DNA from: Delphinus delphis
Lineage: Eukaryota; Chordata; Mammalia; Artiodactyla; Delphinidae
Direction: 5' to 3'
DNA length: 64,000 bases
Assembly: GCF_949987515.2 (NCBI RefSeq)
Contig: NW_027192659.1
Location: 2,976,001-3,040,000, forward strand
Shown here: piece after piece, positions 35,401 to 46,500 of the stretch
How positions within the stretch are numbered: position 1 is the first letter of the stretch
Layout of the letters: each line of letters begins with the position of its first letter
Notes under the pieces: model-generated
Seen by the model: only the letters and a program-made list of their open reading frames with translations
Databases searched by the model: none
What the model was told of the DNA's origin: nothing
Program-made: the position numbers and the translations under genes

Positions 35401-38400
35401 AAGGGTTAGGGTTAGGGTTCGGGCTAGGGTTAGGGTTAGGGGACGGGGACGGTTTAGGGTTCAGGGGAGGGTACGACAACGCTTTAGGGGGAGCGTACGT
35501 GTGAGGGCGCGGGTTAGTGTTGGCGTACGGGTTAGGATTAGGGGACGGGTGAGGGTCAGGCTTCGGGGAAGGGTTAGGGTTAGGGTTAGGGCTAGGGTTA
35601 GGGTTAGGGGACGGGGACGGTTTAGGGTCCAGGGGAGGGTACGACAACGCTTTAGGGGGAGCGTACGTGTGAGGGCGCGGGTTAGTGTTAGCGTACGGGT
35701 TAGGATTAGGGGACGGGTGAGGGTCAGGCTTCGGGGAAGGGTTAGGGTTAGGGTTCGTGCTAGGGTTAGGGTTAGGGGATGGGGACGGTTTAGGATCCAG
35801 GGGAGGGTACGACAACTCATTAGGGGGAGCGTACGTGTGAGGGCGCGGGTTAGTTTTAGCGTACGGGTTACGATTAGGGGACGGGTGAGGGTCAGGCTCT
35901 GGGGAAGGTTTAGGGTTAGGGTTCAGGCTAGGGTTAGGGGACGGGGACGGTTTAGGGTCCAGGTGAGGGTACGACAACGCTTTAGGGGGAGCGTACGTGT
36001 GAGGGCGCGGGTTAGTGTTAGCGTACGGGTTAGGAATAGGGGACAGGTGAGGGTCAGGCTTTGGGGAGGGTTTAGGGTTAGGGTTCGGGCTAGGGTTAGG
36101 GTTAGGGGACGGGGACGGTTTAGGGTCCAGAGGAGGGTACGACAACGCTTTAGGGGGAGCGTAGGTGTGAGGGCGCGGGTTAGTGTTAGCGTACGGGTTA
36201 GGATTAGGGGACTGGTGAGAGTCAGGCTTCGGGGAAGGCTTAGGGTTAGGGTTAGGGCTAGGGTTAGGGTTACGGGACGGGGACGGTTTAGGGTCCAGGG
36301 GAGGGTACGACAACGCTTTAGGGGGAGCGTACGTGTGAGGGCGCGGGTTAGTGTTAGCGTACGGGTTAGGATTAGGGGACGGGTGAGGGTCAGGCTTCGG
36401 GGAAGGCTTAGGGTTAGGGTTCAGGCTAGGGTTAGAGTTAGGGGACGGGGACGGTTTAGGGTCCAGGGGAGGGTACGACAACGTTTTAGGGGGAGCGTAC
36501 GTGTGAGGGCACGGGTTAGTGTTAGCGTACGGATTAGGATTAGGTGACGGGTTAGGGTCAGGCTTCGGGGAAGGCTTAGGGTTAGGATTCGGGCTAGGGT
36601 TAGGGTTAGGGGACGGGGACGGTTTAGGGTCCAGGGGAGGGTACGACAACGCTTTAGGGAGAGCATACGTGTGAGGTCGCGGGTTAGTGTTAGCTTACGG
36701 GTTAGGACTAGGGGACGGGTGAGGGTCAGGCTTCGGGTAATGGTTAGGGTTAGGGTTCGGGCTAGGGTTAGGGTTAGGGGATGGGGACGGTTTAGGGTCC
36801 AGGGGAGGGTACAACAACGCTTTAGGGGGAGCGTACGTGTGAGGGCGCGGGTTAGTGTTAGCGTACGGGTTAGGATTAGGGGACGGGTGAGAGTCAGGCT
36901 TCGGGGAAGGGTTAGGGTTAGGGTTCGGGCTAGGATTAGGGTTAGGGGACGGGGACGGTTTAGGGTCTAGGGGAGGGTACGACAACGCTTTAGGGGGAGC
37001 GTACGTGTGAGGGCGTGGGTTAGTGTTAGCGTACGGGTTAGGATTAGGGGACGCGTGAGGGTCAGGCTTCGGGGAAGTGTTAGGGTTAGGGTTCGGGCTA
37101 GGTTTAGGGTTAGGGTACGGGGACGGTTTAGGGTCCAGGTGAGGGGATGACAACGCTTTAGGGGGAGCGTACGTGTGAGGGCGCGGGTTAGTGTTAGCGT
37201 ACGGGTTAGGATTACGGGACGGGTGAGGGTCAGGTTCGGGGAAGGGTTAGGGTTAGGGTTCGGGCTAGGGTTAGGGTTAGGGGACGGGGACGGTTTCGGG
37301 TCCAGGGGAGGGTACGACAACGCTTTAGGGGGAGCGTACGTGTGAGGGCGCGGGTTAGTGTTAGCGTACGGGTTAGGATTAGGGGACGGGTGAGGGTCAG
37401 GCTCTGGGGAAGGGTTAGGGTTAGGGTTCGGTCTAGGGTTAGGGTTAGGGGATGGGGACGGTTTAGGGTCCAGGTGAGGGTACGACAACGCTTTAGGGGG
37501 AGTGTACGTGTGAGGGCGCGGGTTAGTGTTAGCGTACGGGTTAGGATTAGGGGACGGGTGAGGGTCAGGCTTTGGGGAAGTGTTAGGGTTAGGGTTCGGG
37601 CTAGGGTTAGGGTAAGGGGATGGGGACGGTATAGGGTCCAGGGGAGGGTACGACAACGCTTTAGGGGGAGCGTACGTGTGAGGGCGCGGGTTAGTGTTAG
37701 CGTACGGGTTAGGATTAGAGGACGGGTGAGGGTCAGTCTTTGGGGAAGGGTTAGGGTTAGGGTTCGTGCTAGGGTTAGGGTTAGGGGACGGGGACGGTTT
37801 AGCGTCCAGGGGAGGGTACGACAACGCTTTAGAGGGAGCGTACGTGTGAGGGCACGGGTTAGTGTTAGCGTACGGGTTAGGATTAGGGGACGGGTGAGGG
37901 TCAGGCTTCGGGAAAGGGTTAGGGTTAGGGTACGGGCTAGGGTTAGGGATAGGGGACGGGGAAGGTTTAGGGTCCATGTGAGGGTACGAAAACGCTTTAG
38001 GGGGAGCGTACGTGAGAGGGCGCGGGTTAGTGTTAGCGTACGGGTTAGGATTAGGGGACGGGTGAGGGTCAGGCTTCAGGGAAGGGTTAGGGTTAGGGTT
38101 CGGGCTTGGGTTAGGGTTAAGGGACGGGGACGGTTTAGGGTCCCGGGGAAGGTACGACAACGCTTTAGGGGGAGCGTACGTGTGAGGGCGCGGGTTAGTG
38201 TTAGCGTACGGGTTAGGATTAGGGGACGGGGGAGGGTCAGGCTTCGGGGAAGGGTTAGGGTTAGGGTTCGGGCTAGGGTTAGGGTTAGGGGATGGGGACT
38301 TTTTAGGGTCCAGGTGAGGGTACGACAACGCTTTAGGGGGAGCGTAGGTGTGAGGGCGCGGGTTAGTGTTAGCGTACGGGTTAGGATTAGGGGACGGGTG

Positions 38401-40505
38401 AGGGTCAGACTTCGGGGAAGGGTTAGGGTTAGGGTTCGGGCTAGAGTTAGGGTTAGGGTACGGGGACGGTTTAGGGTCCAGGTGAGGGGATGACAACGCT
38501 TTAGGGGGAGCGTACGTGTGAGGGCGCGGGTTAGTGTTAGCGTACGGGTTAGGATTACGGGACGGGTGAGGGTCAGGCTTCGGGGAAGGGTTAGGGTTAG
38601 GGTTCGGGCTAGGGTTAGGGTTAGGGGACGGGGACGGTTTAGGGTCCAGGGGAGGGTACGACAAGGCTTTAGGGGGAGCGTACGTGTGAGGGCGCGGGTT
38701 AGTGTTAGCGTACGGGTTAGGATTAGGGGACGGGTGAGGGTCAGGCTCTGGGGAAGGGTTAGGGTTAGGGTTCGTGCTAGGGTTAGGGTTAGGGGATGGG
38801 GACGGTTTAGGGTCCAGGTGAGGGTACGACAACGCTTTAGGGGGAGCGTACGTGTGAGGGCGCGGGTTAGTGTTAGCGTACGGGTTAGGATTAGGAGACG
38901 CGTCAGGGTCAGGCTTCGAGGAAGGGTTAGGGTTAGGGTTCGGGCTAGGGTTAGGGTTAGGGGACGGGGACGGTTTAGGGTCCAGGGGAGGGTACGACAA
39001 CGCTTCAGGGGGAGCGTACGTGTGAGGGCGCGGGTTAGTGTTAGCGTACGGGTTAGGATTAGGGGACGGGTGAGGTTCAGGCTTCGGGGAAGGGTTAGGG
39101 TTGGGTTCGTGCTAGGGTTAGGGTTAGGGGACGGGGACGGTTTAGGGTCCAGGGGAGGGTACGACAACGCTTCAGGGGGAGCGTACGTGTGAGGGCGCGG
39201 GTTAGTGTTAGCGTACGGGTTAGGATTAGGGGACGGGTGAGGGTCAGGCTCTGGGGAAGGTTTAGGGTTAGGGTTCAGGCTAGTGTTAGGGGACGGGGAC
39301 GGGGACGGTTTAGGGTCCAGGGGAGTGTACGACAACGCTTTAGGGGGAGCGTACGTGTGAGGGCACGGGTTAGTGTTAGCGTACGGTTTAGGATTATGGG
39401 ACGGGTGAGGGTCAGGCTTCGGGGAAGTGTTAGGGTTAGGGTACAGGCTAGGGTTAGGGATAGGGAACGGGGACGGTTTAGGGTCCATGTGAGGGTACGA
39501 CAACGCTTTAGGGGGAGCGTACGTGTGAGGGCGCGGGTTAGTGTTAGCGTACGGGTTAGGATTAGGGGACGGGTGAGGGTCAGGCTTCGGGGAAGAGTTA
39601 GGGTTAGGGTTCGGGCTAGGGTTAGGGTTAGGGCACGGGGACGGTTTAGGGTCCGGGGAGGGTACGACAACGCTTTAGGGGGAGCGTACGTGTGAGGGCG
39701 TGGGTTAGTGTTAGCGTACGGGTTAGGATTAGAGGACGGGTGAGGGTCAGGCTTCGGGGAAGGGTTAGGGTTAGGGTTCGGGCTAGGGTTAGGGTTAGGG
39801 GACGGGGACGGTTTAGGGTCCGGGGAGGGTACGACAACGCTTTAGGGGGAGCGTACGTGTGAGGGCGTGGGTTAGTGTTAGCGTACGGGTTAGGATTAGG
39901 GGACGGGTGAGGGTCAGGCTTCGGGGAAGGGTTAGGGTTAGGGTTAGGGCTAGGGTTAGGGTTAGGGGATGGGGACGGTTTAGGTTCCAGGGGAGGGTAC
40001 GACAACGCTTTAGGGGGAGCGTACGTGTGAGGGCGCGTGTTAGTGTTAGCGTACGGGTTAGGATTATGGGACGGGTGAGGGTCAGGCTTCGGGGAAGGGT
40101 TAGGGTTAGGGTTAGTGCTAGGGTTAGAGTTAGGGGACGGGGACGGTTTAGGGTCCAGGGGAGGGTACGACAACACTTTAGGGGGAGCGTACGTGTGAGG
40201 GCGCGGGTTAGTGTTAGCGTACGGGTTAGGATTAGGGGACGGGTGACGGTCAGGCTTCGGGGAAGGCTTAGGGTTAGGGTTCGGGCTAGGGTTAGGGTTA
40301 GGGGACGGGGACGGTTTAGGGTCCAGGGGAGGGTACGACAACGCTTTAGGGGGAGTGTACGTGTGAGTGCGCGGGTTAGTGTTAGCGTACTGGTTAGGAT
40401 TTCGGGACGGGTGAGGGTCAGGCTTCGGGGAAGTGTTAGGGTTAGGGTTCGGGCTAGGGTTAGGGTTAGGGGAGGGGACGGTTTAGGGTCCAGGTGAGGG
40501 TACGA
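32470..40505 (+). repeat. large tandem duplication, copy A
   Basis: This block reappears immediately to its right as copy B. At the left end the offset is exactly 8,040 bp: 33121-33300 and 41161-41340 look identical, and 33301-33360 differs from 41341-41400 at one base. Toward the right end the offset grows stepwise to 9,209 bp because copy B has extra monomers. Both copies begin just after a monomer with the GCATTAG variant or its equivalent position. Confidence 0.85.
35403..35570 (+). repeat. example monomer of the 168-bp satellite, phase reference
   Basis: This copy starts at hexamer 1 (GGGTTA) and the next starts at 35571, which gives exactly 168 bp. Hexamers 1-8 (35403-35450) form the G-tract core. 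The anchor GACAACGCTTTAGG is at hexamers 13-14, and two CGTACG sites (hexamers 16-17 and 21-22) are typical of distal copies. It carries one local variant in hexamer 20-21 (GTTGGC for GTTAGC). Confidence 0.9.
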
Positions 40506-43500
40506 CAACGCATTAGTGGGAGCGTACGTGTGAGGGCGCGGGTTAGTGTTAGCGTACGGGTTAGGATTAGGGGACGGGTGAGGGTCAGGCTTCGGGGAAG
40601 GGTTAGGGTTAGGGTTCGGGCTAGGGTTAGGGTTAGGGGAGGGGGACGGTTTAGGGTCCAGGGGAGTGTACGACAACGCTTTAGGGGGAGCGTACATGTG
40701 AGGGCGCGGGTTAGTGTTAGCGTACGGGTTAGGATTAGGGGGCGGGTGAGGGTCAGGCTTCGGGGAAGGGTTAGGGTTAGGGTTCGTGCTAGGGTTAGGG
40801 TTAGGGGACGGGGACGGTTTAGGGTCCAGGGGAGGGTACGACAACGCTTTAGGGGGAGCGTACGTGTGAGGGCGCGGGTTAGTGTTAGCGTACGGGTTAG
40901 GATTAGGGGACGGGTGAGGGTCAGGCTTCGGGGAAGGGTTAGGGTTAGGGTTCGTGCTAGGGTTAGGGTTAGGGGACGGGGACGGTTTAGGGTCCATGTG
41001 AGGGTACGACAACGCTTTAGGGGGAGCGTACGTGTGAGGGCGCAGGTTAGTGTTAGCGTACGGGTTAGGATTAGGGGACGGGTGAGTGTCAGGCTTCGGG
41101 GAAGGGTTAGGGTTAGGGTACGGGCTAGGTTTAGGGATAGGGGACGGGGACGGCTTAGGGTCCATGTGAGGGTACGACAACGCTTTAGGGGGAGCGTACG
41201 TGTGAGGGCGTGGGTTAGTGTTAGCGTACGGGTTAGGATTAGGGGACAGGTGAGGTTCAGGCTTCGGGGAAGGTTTAGGGTTAGGGTTCGGGCTAGGGTT
41301 AGGGTTAGGGGACGGGGACGGTTTAGGGTCCAGGGGATGGTACGACAACGCTTTAGGCGGAGCGTAGGTGTGAGGGCTCGGTTCAGTGTTAGCGTACGGG
41401 TTAGGATTAGGGAACGGGTGAGAGTCAGGCTTCGGGGAAGTGTTAGAGTTAGGGTTAGTGTTCGGGCTAGGGGTAGGGTTAGGGGACGGGGACGGTTTAG
41501 GGTCCAAGTGAGGGTACGACAACGCTTTAGGGGGAGCGAAGGTGTGAGGGCGTGGGATAGTGTTAGCGTACGGGTTAGGATTAGGCGATGGTTGAGGGTC
41601 AGGTTTCGGCCAAGGGTTAGGGTTAGGGTTCGGGCTAGGGATAGGGTTAGGGGACAGGGACGGTTTAGGGTCCAGGTGAGGGTACGACAACACTTTAGGG
41701 GGAGCGTACGTGTGCAGGCGCAGGTTAGTGTTAGCGTACTGGTTAGGATTACGGGACGGATGAGGGTCAGGCTTCGGGGAAGGGTTAGGGTTAGGGTTCG
41801 GGCTAGGGTTAGGGTTAGGGGAGGGGACGGTTTAGGGTCCAGGTGAGGGTACGACAACGCTTTAGGGGGAGCGTACGTGTGAGGGCGCGGGTTAGTGTTA
41901 GCGTACGGGTTACGATTAGGGGACGGGTGAGGGTCAGGCTCTGGGGAAGGTTTAGGGTTAGGGTTCAGGCTAGGGTTAGGGGACGGGGACGGTTTAGGGT
42001 CCAGGTGAGGGTACGACAACGCTTTAGGGGGAGCGTACGTGTGAGGGCGCGGGTTAGTGTTAGCGTACGGGTTAGGAATAGGGGACAGGTGAGGGTCAGG
42101 CTTTGGGGAGGGTTTAGGGTTAGAGTTCGGGCTAGGGTTAGGGTTAGGGGACGGGGACGGTTTAGGGTCCAGAGGAGGGTACGACAACGCTTTAGGGGGA
42201 GCGTAGGTGTGAGGGCGCGGATTAGTGTTAGCGTACGGTTTAGGATTAGGGGACTGGTGAGAGTCAGGCTTCGGGTTAGGGTTAGGGCTAGGGTTAGGGT
42301 TACGGGACGGGGACGGTTTAGGGTCCAGGGGAGGGTACGACAACGCTTTAGGGGGAGCGAACGTGTGAGGGCGCGGGTTAGTGTTAGCGTACGGGTTAGG
42401 ATTAGGGGACGGGTGAGGGTCAGGATTCGGGGAAGGCTTAGGGTTAGGGTTCGGGCTAGGGATAGGGTTAGGGGACGGGGATGGTTTAGGGTCCAGGGGA
42501 GGGTACGACAACGCTTTAGGGGGAACGTACGTGTGAGGGCGCGGGTTAGTGTTAGCGTACGGGTTAGGATTAGGGGACGGGTGAGGGTCAGGCTCTGGGG
42601 AAGGGTTAGGGTTAGGGTTCGGGCTAGGGTTAGGGTTAGGGGATTTGGACGGTTTATGGTCCAGGTGAGGGTACGACAACGCTTTAGGGGGAGCGTATGT
42701 GTGAGGGCGCGGGTTAGTGTTAGCGTACGGGTTAGGATTAGGAGACGGGTGAGGGTCAGGCTTCGGGGAAGGCTTAGGGTTAGGGTTCGGGCTAGGGTTA
42801 GGGTTAGGGGACGGGGACGGTTTAGGGTCCAGGGGAGGGTACGACAACGCTTTAGGGGGAGCGTACGTGTGAGGGCGTGCGTTAGTGTTAGCGTACGGGT
42901 TAGGATTAGGGGACGGGTGAGGGTCAGGCTTCGGGGAAGGGTTAGGGTTAGGGTACGTGCTAGGGTTAGGGTTAGGGGACGGGGACGGTTTAGGGTCCAG
43001 GGGAGGGTACGACAACGCTTTAGGGGGAGCGTACGTGTGAGGGCACGGGTTAGTGTTAGCGTACGGGTTAGGATTAGGGGACGGGTGAGGGTCAGGCTTC
43101 GGGGAAGGGTTAGGGTTAGGGTTCGTGCTAGGGTTAGGGTTAGGGGACGGGGACGGTTTAGGGTCCAGAGGAGGGTACGACAACGCTTTAGGGGGAGCGT
43201 ACGTGTGAGGGCGCGGGTTAGTGTTAGCGTACGGGTTAGGATTAGGGGACGGGTGAGTGTCAGGCTTCGGGGAAGGGTTAGGGTTAGGGTAAGGGCTAGG
43301 GTTAGGGATAGGGGACGGGGACGGTTTAGGGTCCATGTGAGGGTACGACAATGCTGTAGGGGGAGCGTACGTGAGAGGGCGCGGGTTAGTGTTAGCGTAC
43401 GGGTTAGGATTAGGGGACGGGTGAGGATCAGGCTTCAGGGAAGGGTTAGGGTTAGGGTTCGGGCTAGGGTTAGGGTTAGGGGACGGGGACGGTTTAGGGT

Positions 43501-46500
43501 CCAGGTGAGGGTACGACAACGCTTTACGGGGAGCGTACGTGTGAGGGCGCGGGTTAGTGTTAGCGTACGGGTTAGGATTAGGGGACGGGTGAGGGTCAGG
43601 CTTCGGGGAAGGGTTAGGGTTAGGGTTCGTGCTAGGGTTAGGGTTAGGGGACGGGGACGGTTTAGGGTCCAGGGGAGGGTACGACAACGCTTTAGGGGGA
43701 GCGTACGTGTGAGGGCGCGGGTTAGTGTTAGCGTACGGGTTAGGATTAGGGGACGGGTGAGGGTCAGGCTTCGGGGAAGGGTTAGGGTTAGGGTTCGGGC
43801 TAGGGTTAGGGGACGGGGACGGTTTAGGGTTCAGGGGAGGGTACGACAACGCTTTAGGGGGAGCGTACGTGTGAGGGCGCGGGTTAGTGTTGGCGTACGG
43901 GTTAGGATTAGGGGACGGGTGAGGGTCAGGCTTCGGGGAAGGGTTAGGGTTAGGGTTAGGGCTAGGGTTAGGGTTAGGGGACGGGGACGGTTTAGGGTCC
44001 AGGGGAGGGTACGACAACGCTTTAGGGGGAGCGTACGTGTGAGGGCGCGGGTTAGTGTTAGCGTACGGGTTAGGATTAGGGGACGGGTGAGGGTCAGGCT
44101 TCGGGGAAGGGTTAGGGTTAGGGTTCGTGCTAGGGTTAGGGTTAGGGGATGGGGACGGTTTAGGATCCAGGGGAGGGTACGACAACTCATTAGGGGGAGC
44201 GTACGTGTGAGGGCGCGGGTTTGTTTTAGCGTACGGGTTACGATTAGGGGACGGGTGAGGGTCAGGCTCTGGGGAAGGTTTAGGGTTAGGGTTCAGGCTA
44301 GGGTTAGGGGACGGGGACGGTTTAGGGTCCAGGTGAGGGTACGACAACGCTTTAGGGGGAGCGTACGTGTGAGGGCGCGGGTTAGTGTTAGCGTACGGGT
44401 TAGGAATAGGGGACAGGTGAGGGTCAGGCTTTGGGGAGGGTTTAGGGTTAGGGTTCGGGCTAGGGTTAGGGTTAGGGGACGGGGACGGTTTAGGGTCCAG
44501 AGGAGGGTACGACAACGCTTTAGGGGGAGCGTAGGTGTGAGGGCGCGGGTTAGTGTTAGCGTACGGGTTAGGATTAGGGGACTGGTGAGAGTCAGGCTTC
44601 GGGGAAGGCTTAGGGTTAGGGTTAGGGCTAGGGTTAGGGTTACGGGACGGGGACGGTTTAGGGTCCAGGGGAGGGTACGACAACGCTTTAGGGGGAGCGT
44701 ACGTGTGAGGGCGCGGGTTAGTGTTAGCGTACGGGTTAGGATTAGGGGACGGGTGAGGGTCAGGCTTCGGGGAAGGCTTAGGGTTAGGGTTCAGGCTAGG
44801 CTTAGAGTTAGGGGACGGGGACGGTTTAGGGTCCAGGGGAGGGTACGACAACGTTTTAGGGGGAGCGTACGTGTGAGGGCACGGGTTAGTGTTAGCGTAC
44901 GGATTAGGATTAGGTGACGGGTTAGGGTCAGGCTTCGGGGAAGGCTTAGGGTTAGGATTCGGGCTAGGGTTAGGGTTAGGGGACGGGGACGGTTTAGGGT
45001 CCAGGGGAGGGTACGACAACGCTTTAGGGAGAGCATACGTGTGAGGTCGCGGGTTAGTGTTAGCTTACGGGTTAGGACTAGGGGACGGGTGATTGTCAGG
45101 CTTCGGGTAATGGTTAGGGTTAGGGTTCGGGCTAGGGTTAGGGTTAGGGGATGGGGACGGTTTAGGGTCCAGGGGAGGGTACAACAACGCTTTAGGGGGA
45201 GCGTACGTGTGAGGGCGCGGATTAGTGTTAGCGTACGGGTTAGGATTAGGGGACGGGTGAGAGTCAGGCTTCGGGGAAGGGTTAGGGTTAGGGTTCGGGC
45301 TAGGATTAGGGTTAGGGGACGGGGACGGTTTAGGGTCTAGGGGAGGGTACGACAACGCTTTAGGGGGAGCGTACGTGTGAGGGCGTGGGTTAGTGTTAGC
45401 GTACGGGTTAGGATTAGGGGACGCGTGAGGGTCAGGCTTCGGGGAAGTGTTAGGGTTAGGGTTCGGGCTAGGTTTAGGGTTAGGGTACAGGGACGGTTTA
45501 GGGTCCAGGTGAGGGGATGACAACGCTTTAGGGGGAGCGTACGTGTGAGGGCGCGGGTTAGTGTTAGCGTACGGGTTAGGATTACGGGACGGGTGAGGGT
45601 CAGGTTCGGGGAAGGGTTAGGGTTAGGGTTCGGGCTAGGGTTAGGGTTAGGGGACGGGGACGGTTTAGGGTCCAGGGGAGGGTACGACAACGCTTTAGGG
45701 GGAGCGTACGTGTGAGGGCGCGGGTTAGTGTTAGCGTACGGGTTAGGATTAGGGGACGGGTGAGGGTCAGGCTCTGGGGAAGGGTTAGGGTTAGGGTTCG
45801 GTCTAGGGTTAGGGTTAGGGGATGGGGACGGTTTAGGGTCCAGGTGAGGGTACGACAACGCTTTAGGGGGAGTGTACGTGTGAGGGCGCGGGTTAGTGTT
45901 AGCGTACGGGTTAGGATTAGGGGACGGGTGAGGGTCAGGCTTTGGGGAAGGGTTAGGGTTAGGGTTCGGGCTAGGGTTAGGGTAAGGGGATGGGGACGGT
46001 ATAGGGTCCAGGGGAGGATACGACAACGCTTTAGGGGGAGCGTACGTGTGAGGGCGTGGGTTAGTGTTAGCGTACGGGTTAGGATTAGAGGACGGGTGAG
46101 GGTCAGTCTTCGGGGAAGGGTTAGGGTTAGGGTTCGTGCTAGGGTTAGGGTTAGGGGACGGGGACGGTTTAGCGTCCAGGGGAGGGTACGACAACGCTTT
46201 AGGGGGAGCGTACGTGTGAGGGCGCGGGTTAGTGTTAGCGTACGGGTTAGGATTAGGGGATGGGTGAGGGTCAGGCTTCGGGGAAGGCTTAGGGTTAGGG
46301 TTCGGGCTAGGGTTAGGGTTAGGGGACGGGGACGGTATAGGGTCCAGAGGAGGGTACGACAATGCTTTAGGGGGAGCGTACGTGTGAGTGCGCGGGTTGG
46401 TGTTAAGGTACGGGTTAGGATTAGGGGACGGGTGAGGTTCAGGCTTCGGGGAAGGGTTAGGGTTGGGTTCGTGCTAGGGTTAGGGTTAGGGGACGGGGAC

